Below the pieces are notes generated by a model that worked only from the letters and a program-made list of their open reading frames with translations, did not search any database and was not told the origin of the DNA. Positions 21,901 to 35,900 of a DNA stretch of 64,000 nt are shown piece by piece. The DNA comes from Protonemura montana. Its lineage: Eukaryota; Arthropoda; Insecta; Plecoptera; Nemouridae. Both the position numbers and the translations under genes were made by a program. The stretch covers positions 26,263,769 through 26,327,768 of the forward strand of contig OX387605.1 in NCBI GenBank assembly GCA_947568835.1, in the 5' to 3' direction. The first letter of the stretch is position 1, and the number at the start of each line of letters is the position of its first letter.

Positions 21901-24900
21901 AGCTTTAGATGATCGGTGCCCCTAACTCCGGGAAACACCAACCTGTTTAACGGCGCATTGATACGACAGAACTTTAAGACACATGTATGAAATAATGGGT
22001 CCGGCGGGTAAACAAGGATGCTGCTGCTGTCAGGAACCACGGTTCTGATTAACTCTGCCAATCCACGCTGTCGAGAGGTCTCAAGCGAGATAATCCAAGA
22101 AGCTGAAAGTAATTCTCCATATAAGAACCTGACCTAGAACTTGAAATGTTGGCAGCACTGTTCGTTAAACTGGGTGACATCGAGTCGACTCACTGTGTAC
22201 GTAGGGTGAACGCCGCCGAGGTGATGGAAGAGGGCAGATGCAGCCCCTTAATGATCTCCTGCCAGAGCTTCTTGTTGATAACGTCGACCAGGCCACCGCG
22301 TGCGATCACGAGATTGTATAACTCGTATAGATCCAGCACCGACTTGGCCATGATGGGCAGTCGGTTGATAGGCGTTCCTGGAGGCACAAACAAGGGATGC
22401 GTGAGCACATAACAATCAGAGGGCCAAGATGACATCGAAAATCTCGGAGACTCAACTCTCCCTAATCTTCTGCAACGAGTTGTGCGTTTGTCGCTTAGCG
22501 TCAATGCAACGCGCGTGCGTGCGTGCGTGCGTGCGTCATGGTCATCGACCACTGTCGTGACCGATGAAAACACGCGCCAGCCTCATGAGCCAATAAACCA
22601 TCGGACCCAATCATTCATAAGACAATCGCCGCTCGTTTAAGAGTCACGGCCACGATTGTCATATGATTCGATGTCCAGGTGCCCCTGGTCGATCGGCACT
22701 TGAGTCTTGTGAGACGTTATTATCCGGGCAAACACATATCATTTCAGTGCATGCGCATTAATGCCAGCCATTGTGATATTTACACGCCGATGCGTTGGTA
22801 GAAAAAGGGCAATAAAACGCATTTAACGGCCATTGCTTGAAATTGTTTTGTTCGACACCGAAAGTGATTTCCCTCCGCTCCACCATCGAACATGAGTACA
22901 GTTGTTTCGGGGCCATGCGATCGCGGACTCCCATTTGAAAAATAAAAACTTGCGCCAGCGCAGATGAAATTTAACGGCCCCGGCCGACTTGCTCATTACC
23001 TGCGCTGCGCAGGCGTACGCCGCGCACATAACTCGCGCGGCGATTGACGCTCGACGTTTATGCGCTCGTTTGGGTGAGGCGATCACAAAGTTGCGCCGTC
23101 CGATCGACGGCCGGGTACGGAGACATTCCGTGTGATTATCGTGCAAGCCGCCCGTAAACATTGCTGATTTATTTTCAGACGAGGTTCGGATGTTAATTAG
23201 TTTGCAATTCAGTATCTCGGCCCGACTAGACATGTGATCGCTTGTCGATTACCAAGAGTCGGCGAATGCCAACCAATAATTCACTACAAGTTATCATATA
23301 GTTTACAGCTTGGACTGCATGTCTTAGAGTTTACCATCCCTCGTTGCAGGTCAAATAAGTGATAGCAAAGCACTTTCTTAAGATGCCGCGAGGTCCGACG
23401 CTCACGTTCAAGCGTCGACACCGACGACGCCGTTGAACGATTGCGTGTCACGCAAAGTGCGTTTCACGTGGCGACGTGTGGAATGCGTGCGAGTGATGGA
23501 TGCGTCAGTCGAGCGTGGCACGCGTCCAAGCGTCGTCGGCGTCGGCGTCGTCGTCGTAGATCTCGACTTAGTATTATTTATCGAGAGAGTTCAGCAAGTC
23601 GAATCAGCGTAATGTGCGTCGCACGCATTTGCTGCGTAATTGTAATATGATATCTGATTTTTTTTTGTTCATTCTGTGGTCGACGATAAAAACATGTGCG
23701 TGCCCGACGCACGGTTTCACGGCCCCAAAGAAACACACGACTTAAGTTGAACGTCACTTGATGCTGGATGTTGGTGACGACAAAAGAACGACTAAGTCGA
23801 AGATGTCTGACCACAACCAACCACTTGACATCGGTGATTGTACGTCTTAAAACAAGTTCAGTATGAAGTCATCCACATTCAATTGTTGTGTTTAACGACG
23901 CACTGTTTTGACGACGTGCCATGCGGCACTGGTCTAATGGCGTCGGTGAATGAGTGGATGATGATGATGATGAACCGAACCTAGTCTAGAAGGAAGGAGG
24001 GGAAACCCGGTGCCGGCACGTAGCCTACTCCTGTCGAAGAGCACCAAGGGGACCACCGGCTTAACGTCCCTTCCGAAGGACGGTACAACGCGAACAGCAG
24101 GATTCCTCCACAAATCCATGCTGTCGAGAGGTTGATAAGCAAGGCGAGTGAAGTTGCTGTACTAACTTTTATCCCTTCAACCTCTCTCCCGAACAGAACT
24201 GGTCATGTGTATGATGGTCACCCATCCAATACCTGACCCAGCGCAGTGTTGCTTAACTTTCATCCCTCCAACCTCTCTCCCGAACAGAACTGGTCATGTG
24301 TATGATGGTCACCTATCCAATACCTGACTCAGCGCAGTGTTGCTTAACTTTCATCCGTCCAACCTCTCTCCTGAACAGAACTGGTCATGTGTATGATGGT
24401 CTCCCATCCAATACCTGACCCAGTGCAGTGTTGCTTAACTTTCATCCCTCCAACCTCTCTCCCGAACAGAACTGGTCATGTGTATGATGGTCACCCATCC
24501 AATACCTGACTCAGCACAGTGTTGCTTAACTTTCATCCCTCTTACCTCTCTCCCGAACAGAACTGGTCATGTGTATGATGGTCACACATCCAATACCTGA
24601 CCTACCGCAGTGTTGCTTAACTTTCATCCCTCCAACCTCTCTCCCGAACAGAACTGGTCATGTGTATGATGGTCACCCATCCAATACCTGACTCAGCGCA
24701 GTGTTGCTTAACTTTCATCCCTCCAACCTCTCTCCCAAACAGAACTGGTCATGTGTATGATGGTCACCCATCCAATACCTGACTTAGGTTAAGAGCAACA
24801 GCCCACGGATGGGTGCTATGACACTCCTGGACGATCCAGGACGAAGCACAAAGCACTTGGCGCTGGTTCGCAAGGCCATGAGTTCGAACCCCACGACTGG

Positions 24901-26904
24901 CAACTGGCAAGATACCGTTGCGGACATTGTTGCACGAAGAAAATACAAAGTCTCTCGACAATACTCACTTTACGACTTGTATAAATAATAAGCGGGGCAT
25001 AAAACGGCGATCGCACGAAATAAAAGTATGTAATAACGATGGTTTATTGTGGACTGAAACGCGGACTGAAACGCGGACTAATCAGACGACGGCCGTTAAA
25101 TCTAAACAGATTCGCAATAACTTGCGGCGATAAGTTAGTCGGCTTTACGAGCTCCCATCGCCCCGAGTCTGGAGCTGTCGAAATTCAGAATAATTAATTG
25201 CATATTTTTTATTATTATTTAATGTGCTCGTTCGTCCGTATCGCAGAGTTTGGTATTTTGTAATGATATTCCGTCGCGCGATCGATGCATTGTCGAGTCG
25301 TGCAGAGCAATGGTAATACCAGTGCTACTAACTAAGAATGTGTCGTTCATTATTGGATTTACAGGCCTGGACAAGAGTGCCACCCCTTGTAACTGTCAAA
25401 CTGCCTTCGCTTGAAATACTGGCCGATAAGCAAAACAAAACATCGACGCATATCTTGCAGATTCTTGGCAACTGAGACCGAATCTAGTGGTTGGGCCCAA
25501 CACCATCGGGTGGCACCTACCGTTACCACGTGTTGCCGGCCTCGTTTGCTCAGCAGCAAGCGCCATCAGGTGGCACCTACCGTCACCACGTGTTGCCGGC
25601 CTCGTTTGCTCTGCAGCAAGCGCCATCGGGTGGCACCTACCGTTACCACGTGTTGCCGGCCTCGTTTGCTCAGCAGCAAGCGCCATCAGGTGGCACCTAC
25701 CGTCACCACGTGTTGCCGGCCTCGTTTGCTCTGCAGCAAGCGCCATCGGGTGGCACCTACCGTTACCACGTGTTGCCGGCCTCTTTTGCTCAGCAGCAAG
25801 CGCCATCAGGTGGCACCTACCGTTACCACGTGTTGCCGGCCTCGTTTGCTCAGCAGCAAGCGCCATCGGGTGGCACCTACCGTAACCACGTGTTGCCGGC
25901 CTCGTTTGCTCAGCAGCAAGCGCCATCGGGTGGCACCTACCGTAACCACGTGTTGCCGGCCTCGTTTGCTCAGCAGCAAGCGCCATTGGGTGGCACCTAC
26001 CGTCACTACGTGTTGCCGGCCTCGTTTATTCAAACAAAATGACAGAACATTGGTTCACTATTTTCTTCCCCCGAACATGACAGCGACGTCATGAAAAGCG
26101 GCGTCTCCGAGATGGCCGTCGCGAGATCAAAGAGCGTCGCGACGCTTGTAACTTTCACCCATGACGTCACGGCGCCCACGGGGCCGTGACGTCACGGCGC
26201 CCACGGGGCCGTGTCTCCCCAACGAGGTTTATATTTCGCGTAGAAAAACGTTTGGCGGTGGATTTATAATTGAATTGAAATGTTGATAGTGAAATCAGCA
26301 CCAAGGTTTGCCGCTAATGATTGTTTTGCTCGACCCCCGAGATACCTCACGGCCTGCAACGAGGGCTCAGTCGATAAAACGTTTCAATTACGACCGCGTG
26401 AGAGCGCAGCGGGGAACAAAAGCAGGTTAAGTGCACGGGGCGCATTGGGTGGTCAACGGGGCCAAGCGGGGGCAGAGTCGATAAAAACCATTTCACTTCC
26501 CCAAGCATTTAAAAACCATGTGACTGCATCGAAACTCTAGCGCCCCTAGCGGACGTCTGGCCACGTCTAAAAATAATACCTCTTTTTCCTTGTATTTTTT
26601 TTTATAAAACTCTTTCTCTTCTTGTAGATTAATGGCTGCATCATAAAAGAAATAATAATAATAAAAATAATAATAATATCGCGGTCGTAACACCCGCGTT
26701 TTATGTGCGTGGATTCGAGACATGCGTTTAAACTTTAACGCCTCCTTTAACGCGATCCGTGCCTCGACGCGGTCGGCTCAATTAAACGAGAGGAGGGGGA
26801 GGGGGGGCGTCGCGAGACGCCGGAAGCGCGACGCCGGTTCTCGGGAATCACAATCGAAGTCGACACAATGAACTAGCGCTTCGCGCGCCGACGCTCGTAA
26901 ACCT

Positions 26905-26960
<56 letters not shown>

Positions 26961-29900
26961 AAAGGAACCTTGGATTATTTTCTCTGCGCCACAGAAGTGG
27001 TCTGTTTCTCTTGTATACGGCGGCCGCTCGTTCCAAGTCAAGACAAATAATTCGACGCAATCGATCGAGGTTTGCCGTGCGTACAGAGACACCAAAGGCC
27101 GGGCGTCTGATTGATTCATGACCCTCCGAGACGTGGACGCCGTCGTGAGCGTCGTAATCGCGTGGTACATCACAGGGATCGCGTCCAGATTGCAGGACGG
27201 GAGGCGATCTACGTGCGGCCTGATTAATTGTTTCAACATCGGCGTCCCGACAATCGCGTCTGGAGTCGTAACAACGACTTGCCGACGTCACCGTCACAGA
27301 AAAATAAAGCCGTAAAACCGTTGAGTGTGCAGGTTCTAGGTAGAGACAGAACGTTAATGTTAAACCGTTGAGTGTGCAGGTTCTAGGTAGAGACAGAACG
27401 TTAATGTTAAACCGTTGTGTGTGCAGGTTCTAGGTAGAGACAGAACGTTAATGTTAAACCGTTGAGTGTGCAGGTTCTAGGTAGAGACAGAACGTTAATG
27501 TTAAACCGTTGAGTGTGCAGGTTCTAGGTAGAGACAGAACGTTAATGTTAAACCGTTGAGTGTGCAGGTTCTAGGTAGAGACAGAACGTTAATGTTAAAC
27601 CGTTGAGTGTGCAGGTTCTAGGTAGAGACAGAACGTTAATGTTAAACCGTTGAGTGTGCAGGTTCTAGGAAGAGACAGAACGTTAATGTTAAACCGTTGA
27701 GTGTGCAGGTTCTAGGTAGAGACAGAACGTTAATGTTAAACCGTTGAGTGTGCAGGTTCTAGGAAGAGACAGAACGTTAATGTTAAACCGTTGAGTGTGC
27801 AGGTTCTAGGTAGAGACAGAACGTTAATGTTAAACCGTTGAGTGTGCAGGTTCTAGGTAGAGACAGAACGATAATGTTAAACCGTTGAGTGTGCAGGTTC
27901 TAGGTAGAGACAGAACGTTAATGTTAAACCGTTGAGTGTGCAGGTTCTAGGTAGAGACAGAACGTTAATGTTAAACCGTTGAGTGTGCAGGTTCTAGGTA
28001 GAGACAGAACGTTAATGTTAAACCGTTGAGTGTGCAGGTTCTAGGTAGAGACAGAACGTTAATGTTAAACCGTTGAGTGTGCAGGTTCTAGGTAGAGACA
28101 GAACGTTAATGTTAAACCGTTGAGTGTGCAGGTTCTAGGTAGAGACAGAACGTTAATGTTAAACCGTTGAGTGTGCAGGTTCTAGGTAGAGACAGAACGT
28201 TAATGTTAAACCGTTGAGTGTGCAGGTTCTAGGTAGAGACAGAACGTTAATGTTAAACCGTTGAGTGTGCAGGTTCTAGGTGGAGTTTCAACGTCAATGT
28301 TACAGTCTCTGCGTGAAAGATGGCCGCCAAATGACTACCTTACCGACAAAAATGCAGAGTACCGGACAATCACGTTAAGTGGAGCCACTGTCGTATGAAT
28401 TTTAATTTCAATATTTCTCGTAGGTTAACTCGCTTGTGAGACTTTTCATGCTCAAAAAATCTTCATCAATTTTTACGTCACCGTTTGATAAACACGTGAC
28501 GATATTAAAAAGCGAGTAAGCTTTCCAACCGCCTTCTTGATACAGAATTTTGAATGAAATGGAGCTCTGCGATTCGGTCGGCACTGACCACGTGTGGCAT
28601 TTTGTTTCTTAATCTCGTCTAAATTGGAAGCAGACGACAAAACTTGTGATGGAAACAGATGAAGTCGCGTATGACGCGCATAAATCCGCGTTGCCAAAAT
28701 ATCAAAGCGCTGTCTCTCAGTGAATCGTGCGATGATTAAAACGGCGCGAAGCAGGCAACAACAAAAAACTGCGTCAATCTTCCTGTCCATGCGCACATCT
28801 GGCCGCCATATTGCGATGATCCCGGTGGGCGGGGCTAGGGGTGGTGGGGGGATGGGTGGGTGGGGGTCCCGACCCTCGACGGACACCCCCCGGTGGTGAT
28901 CTCGGTGGTGAAAGTCACTGACTTCCGGTCTCTTCATCAGAAACTCGACACCGATACCCAAAGCATAAACACGTCTTGACTTAATGAATTCTGCACAACA
29001 TTTGGTAAAACTGGGACTGGTTTACTATGTTAGTAATCATAAAAGCAAATTTTTACGGAAACGAATATACGGTTGTTTCCAGACTCATGTCTACTTGATG
29101 TAAACTTAGCACTTGTTTTAACAAAAACTATTTCAACTGGGTTTTCAATGCTAAGTGAAGAACAACTGAATTTCCCAATGTTTTGTAACTTGTACCTGTT
29201 ACTTTATCAAGGGTAAGAGCAGTCCTGTACAAGTTACGAAACGTTGGGAAATTTAGTTCTTCTTCACTTAGCATTCAAAATCCAGTTGAAATAGTTTTTG
29301 TCAAAACGAGTATGCGCATTTGTTATTAGCACAATTTCCGGTTCCGGTCAGTCCTTGCGTCGATGCAACTTCCCTCGATTTGCAAGCACATTTTAAAGAT
29401 GGAATTGTGCCCGTTATTCCCTCGGGACGTGTGACAATCCAACCATAGCAACGACCGAGCGTGGTCACGGTTACCATCGTTAACAAGGACAAGGGAAGAG
29501 TCCCACGCCTCCGTACCATCCCTCCGCGCACCACACATCGCGCACCACACATCGCGCAGCATTTAATTTAAAATACTAATTAAATATTTGATTAGATTGG
29601 AAACGAGTCTGCAAGGTGCATTCCATTAGTCTCTGTGCTCGCACCCGGACCCTTTCCTCGAGAGACGTCTTCCACCGCACCTCGATCTGAGAGTTAACTT
29701 ATTGATAAATGTTAATTCGACCGTGACAGTCGAAGCCAGGTTCAATATTTCAAATGAAGGCTAACCAGCCGACGGCTCTAATGGCCAAAGTAAATGATGC
29801 CCGAGAATAAATGATAGCTATAAAGTTCGTACAGATTCGTAATCCAAGGTGATTGTATTCGATTTGTTGTGTTTAACATAGCACTGTTTTGACAACGCGC

Positions 29901-32900
29901 CGTGCGGCACTGTTCTAATGGCGTCGGTGAATGAGTGGATGATGATGAACCTAACCTAGCCTAGAAGGGAGGAGGGGAAACCCGGTGCCGGCATGTAGCC
30001 TACTACTATCGAAGACCAAGGGGACCACCGGCTTAACGTCACTTCCGAAGGACGGTACAACGCGATCAACATGATTCCTCCACAAATCCATGCTGTCGAG
30101 AGGTTGATATGCAAGGCGAGTGAAGTTGCTGTACTAACTTTCATCCCTCCAACCTCTCTCCCGAACAGAACTGGTCATGTGTATGATGGTCACCCATCCA
30201 ATACCTGACCCAGCGCAGTGTTTCTCAACTTTCATCCCTCCAACCTCTCTCCCGAACAGAACTGGTCATGTGTATGATGGTCACCCATCCAATACCTGAC
30301 CCAGCGCAGTGTTGCTTAACTTTCATCCCTCCAACCTCTCTCCCGAACAGAACTGGTCATGTGTATGATGGTCACCTATCCAATACCTGACTCAGCGCAG
30401 TGTTGCTTAACTTTCATCCCTCCAACCTCTCTCCCGAACAGAACTGGTCATGTGTATGATGGTCACCTATCCAATACCTGACCCAGCACAGTGTTGCTTA
30501 ACTGCGCTAGATCCTGTGTTTGCAACAAGTCTCACCGACTCTTTACTTTGCTCCAGGGTATTGTTAGATTCAATGGCCGGCAGACTGGAATTTGATGCCT
30601 ATTATTTTCGGGTCAAGCCAATCCCGAACCTTCCTCGACCTGGCGTCGTTCAGGGGTCAAGCGGCCGTCAATCAGATGATTTCGATCGAACGGAACGAAG
30701 GTGGTAATTATTTCGACTTGATTTGTTTATCAATCATGCCCCCCCCCCCTTCCTGCCCCGTGAAGTTGCCCCCCCGTGGGGCTCCGCGCCGGGCTAAAGG
30801 TGGCCAAATATTGTGTCATCTCCCTCAAGGCGTGGACCCGTCGCAGGTTCACGCGAGCCTGTTTGGCGAGCCCAGCGTGGTGTCGGGCAAAGGTCTGACT
30901 CCTGGTCCACATGCATCTCGAACTGAACGCAAGCATCCTTCAAGCATGTCACATTATATTTTCAATTAAATTTTAAATTTTAAGATGAAATTGAGATTTT
31001 AAATTACATCTCGATAGATTTACGCTTTCTATGCTATGGATTTCCATTTACCAGAAACAAAAAAATTGCACGCCGATGGTTTACGAAACCGTTGCGTGTG
31101 CAGGTTCTAGGTAGAGACAGAACGTTAATGTTAAACCGTTGAGTGTGCAGGTTCTAGGTAGAGACAGAACGTTAATGTTAAACCGTTGAGTGTGCAGGTT
31201 CTAGGTAGAGACAGAACGTTAATGTTAAGCCGATGAGTGTGCTGGTTCTAGGTAGAGACAGAACGTTAATGTTAAACCGTTGAGTGTGCAGGTTCTAGGT
31301 AGAGACAGAACGTTAATGTTAAACCGTTGAGTGTGCAGGTTCTAGGTAGAGACAGAACGTTAATGTTAAGCCGATGAGTGTGCAGGTTCTAGGTAGAGAC
31401 AGAACGTTAATGTTAAACCGTTGAGTGTGCAGGTTCTAGGTAGAGACAGAACGTTAATGTTAAACCGTTGAGTGTGCAGGTTCTAGGTAGAGACAGAACG
31501 TTGATGTTAAACCGTTGAGTGTGCAGGTTCTAGGTAGAGACAGAACGTTAATGTTAAACCGTTGAGTGTGCAGGTTCTAGGTAGAGACAGAACGTTAATG
31601 TTAAACCGTTGAGTGTGCAGGTTCTAGGTAGAGACAGAACGTTAATGTTAAACCGTTGCGTGTGCAGGTTCTAGGTAGAGACAGAACGTTAATGTTAAAC
31701 CGTTGAGTGTGCAGGTTCTAGGTAGAGACAGAACGTTAATGTTAAACCGTTGAGTGTGCAGGTTCCAGGTAGAGGCAGAACGTTAATGTTAAACCGTTGA
31801 GTGTGCAGGTTCTAGGTAGAGGCAGAACGTTAATGTTAAACCGTTGAGTGTGCAGGTTCTAGGTAGAGACAGAATGTTGATGTTAAACCGTTGAGTGTGC
31901 AGGTTGTAGGTAGAGACAGAACGTTGATGTTAAACCGTTGAGTGTGCAGGTTCTAGGTAGAGACAGAACGTTGATGTTAAACTGTTGAGTGTGCAGGTTC
32001 TAGGTAGAGACAGAACGTTAATGTTAAACCGTTGAGTGTGCAGGTTCTAGGTAGAGAAACAGCGTCAATGTTACAGTCTCTACGTGAAAGATGGCCGCCA
32101 AATGACTACCTTACCGACAAAAATGCAGAGTACCGGAACATCACGTTAAGTGGAGCCACTGTCGTATAAAATTTAATTTCGATATTTCTCGTAGGTTACT
32201 CGCTTTTGAGACTTTTCATGCTCAAAAGATCTCCATCAATGTTATTAACGATATTCAAAAGGTCTTGTCAAAGAGTTTTCTACAGAAAGGTATTCCAACA
32301 GCCTTGCTGTCGGTGTCATGGCGTCCACACGCTAAGATCGCCTCTCTTCACCAAGCTTAGGCTCTCGGCTGTCGTCTTCTCTCTCTCAGGTCCTATTAGC
32401 AGCGCGCGCATCTCGCTCCCACCCACGGACATCAATTAAAACATTGACATATATGTTAATTTATCGGGCGATCCTTGCAAGCCGCGGACGAATTAACTAT
32501 GCCGTGATGAATGGCCTCGTGGAGCATCAGTTTTGATTCCACAAAGCGCTGGGATGTTTTATAGTGGCCGGCTCTCGGCCAGGTAGATTCATCATCTCTT
32601 CCCCCCCCCCCCCCCCAAACCCTCCACTCATTTAACATGCTAGTGGTGGGCGATGCGATCTGGATCGCAAGAACAATTGGATCCGAGAGAAACACAGGTG
32701 TGCAGTGATTTGACTTTGAGATCACTTCAGCGTAAAACTGTTGGTGAACGAGGAGCATTTGTTGGTGAACGAGGGGGATTTGTTGGTGAACGAGAAGGAT
32801 TTGTTGGTGAACGAGGAGGATTTGTTGGTGAACGAGGAGGATTTGTTGGTGAACGAGAAGGATTTGTTGGTGAACGAGAAGGATTTGTTGGTGCTTGTGC

Positions 32901-35900
32901 TTGTCAACCTGGCTAAGTTCTACAAATGCAATAAGTAACCTCTCGTAATTACCAGAAAATGAGCAAATATTCTGACAACTGCCACTGCAACTGCAAGCAG
33001 CAGAGTGCAACTGCAAGCAGCAGAGTGCAACTGCAAGCAGCAGAGTGCAACTGCAACTGCAACTGCAAGCAGCAGAGTGCAACTGCAAGCAGCAGAGTGC
33101 AACTGCAAGCAGCAGAGTGCAACTGCAACTGCAAGCAGCAGAGTGCAACTGCAACTGCAAGCAGCAGAGTGCAACTGCAACTGCAAGCAGCAGAGTGCAA
33201 CTGCAAGCAGCAGAGTGCAACTGCAAGCAGCAGAGTGCAACTGCAAGCAGCAGAGTGCAACTGCAAGCAGCAGAGTGCAACTGCAAGCAGCAGAGTGCAA
33301 CTGCAACTGCAAGCAGCAGAGTGCAACTGCAACTGCAAGCAGCAGAGTGCAACTGCAAGCAGCAGAGTGCAACTGCAAGCAGCAGAGTGCAACTGCAACT
33401 GCAAGCAGCAGAGTGCAACTGCAAGCAGCAGAGTGCAACTGCAAGCAGCAGAGTGCAACTGCAAGCAGCAGAGTGCAACTGCAAGCAGCAGAGTGCAACT
33501 GCAACTGCAAGCAGCAGAGTGCAACTGCAAGCAGCAGAGTGCAACTGCAAGCAGCAGAGTGCAACTGCAAGCAGCAGAGTGCAACTGCAACTGCAAGCAG
33601 CAGAGTGCAACTGCAAGCAGCAGAGTGCAACTGCAACTGCAAGCAGCAGAGTGCAACTGCAAGCAGCAGAGTGCAACTGCAACTGCAAGCAGCAGAGTGC
33701 AACTGCAAGCAGCAGAGTGCAACTGCAAGCAGCAGAGTGCAACTGCAAGCAGCAGAGTGCAACTGCAACTGCAAGCAGCAGAGTGCAACTGCAAGCAGCA
33801 GAGTGCAACTGCAAGCAGCAGAGTGCAACTGCAAGCAGCAGAGTGCAACTGCAAGCAGCAGAGTGCAACTGCAACTGCAAGCAGCAGAGTGCAACTGCAA
33901 GCAGCAGAGTGCAACTGCAACTGCAAGCAGCAGAGTGCAACTGCAAGCAGCAGAGTGCAACTGCAAGCAGCAGAGTGCAACTGCAACTGCAAGCAGCAGA
34001 GTGCAGGTAGGTAGATCACGTCGAGCCTTCTCGGATGCTATCGAGATGCAACTAGCTTTGCTTGGAACAAAACATGGCCACGTGACGCCCGGCGATATCG
34101 ACGGGTGGGCAGGACCCCTCCCTGAGCGGCAACGCCTAGTGCAATCTCCCTCGCGTGGTGAGAAGATTTGCCAGGACGGCATCATTGAAATCACGATTAA
34201 TCGACGACCCATGTCGCGGTCGAACTGATTTAGCATTAAATTATTTTAATATATTTTCATTAATATTGGCACTTGGGATCTGATTCATCTCTCGGCCCAA
34301 AGGTTATCATTTTGATTAAAAAAACCATTGTCAGATCTGTAATTGAAAGCCGTCACTCGGTATCTATAGGTACAACACGCTCGACGGGACCACAATTAAG
34401 CAATTGCGACTCAAAATATCGACAAATACATAACAATACTGAAAGTGATCAAATAAATGAGGTCAATCCAGGCTCAAATACGAGTCATCTGCAGAAATGA
34501 CAGATGAAATATTGACGACAGAAGCGGTGACCGCACCAAGTCAAGTGACAGCTAATATTTCCACCAGTAAAACAGCTGATCTGTCGGTATTATTTGACTG
34601 ATTAACAATGTCGCCGTGACTTTCATCTGACGGCGCAGTGCGTGCGGCCACGCATCTCTTATCACGCATTAATCACGCGTATCTTACACCGAGCTCCACA
34701 TCTCGTTATCCAGCGGTCGCCGGTTCGATCCTGTCCGACGCTGCCCGGGGCACAAACCCGGCGCAGCCAATTAGCGGCTGCGCATCATTACTCACCGTGC
34801 GCAGGCGCAAAGCGCAGTACTTTGGGCATGTTTATTAGGGGTGGTGATTGTTAAGAGTCACGGTCGGTGTAATTGATTTCGAACTATTGGGCGATATTAG
34901 GCCGGTCATAGGTGTCGCTGTCCGCAGGGCTCTGAGACGGGGGGTTATTGATTTGTCTTCGGTGCTGGCATCTCTAGTAGAGTCAAGTAATTGCACATTC
35001 CTTGCCACGCGATCCTTGCGGGACAGGACGGGTGGGGGAGGGGCGTATTGCAACGCGTCGAGCCGGCTGATGACATACCAAACCAATGGATTCCGTAGAA
35101 GAGGCGCATTGTGATGCAGATGCAAACGATTGCAAGTCCAGCTCGGGGACTGCCGTCAATGCCGGGTGAATGACAGCAACAATAAACCGATATTTCGTTA
35201 GGATGTTGTCGTTCAATGCTCATCGAATTCATCGAGGGAAAAACACCAAATCCAAAAAGCGACAAAAAGCTAGCATTAGATTTGAGGATCGGACAGCAAA
35301 AAGTCTCCAGACTTGGGTTTCGTGAATGCGGATGAATGCCGAGTGGTATTAATGAAGGCACTTGGGGGGTGGGAATTGTATCTACCCTGAATACCTGCCG
35401 AAGGACAGATCTGTTTATTGGGGTTGTAAATCAGCGCTTTCAGCCATCGGAGAAAGCCATGGGAAGTTGGGTGAGTTGTAAATCTGCAGACAGGACATCT
35501 GCAAGCGAGTCAGTCTATTGTACGAACATCGAGTTGAGCATCAATCACGTTGATGACACTTCCCATGGCAGACAGTGAACTCGAGAGAAACAATCGCTTT
35601 CAAATCACTGTGAGCCGATCCAGCTCGGGGCGAAAATAAATAAACAGATTGAAGGTTGCATTCGAGATGTCGCACCCTAAATTCTTATCTTAGCCCCACC
35701 GCCGCCGCTGCCGCCGCCCTTGCTGCTGCTGCTGCTGCTGCAAACGAAATCAATTCAGCTCCCAAAATAGAAGCGAGTGTTTCGCCCCCACCCCCTCCCA
35801 CCCTTCAACCCGCGTCGCTCCTGAACCAGCCACGAATTAAACCCACCCCAGATGTGCCTGCCACCCTCGACTGCCACACATGTACATTTGCCAGGAGACG

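Noticed and set aside
25396..26094. 196- and 227-codon repetitive open frames
   Set aside because: The 60-bp tandem unit is a multiple of three, so open frames on both strands are expected; no start, splice or family evidence.
27315..28301. Telomere- or centromere-type satellite
   Set aside because: The array merges into a foldback element's end and is short, so element-derived minisatellite explains it.
32456..34236. Open frames of 320-496 codons on both strands
   Set aside because: They lie in the 20/26-bp minisatellite, which lacks stop codons in all frames; every frame gives the same low-complexity repeat.
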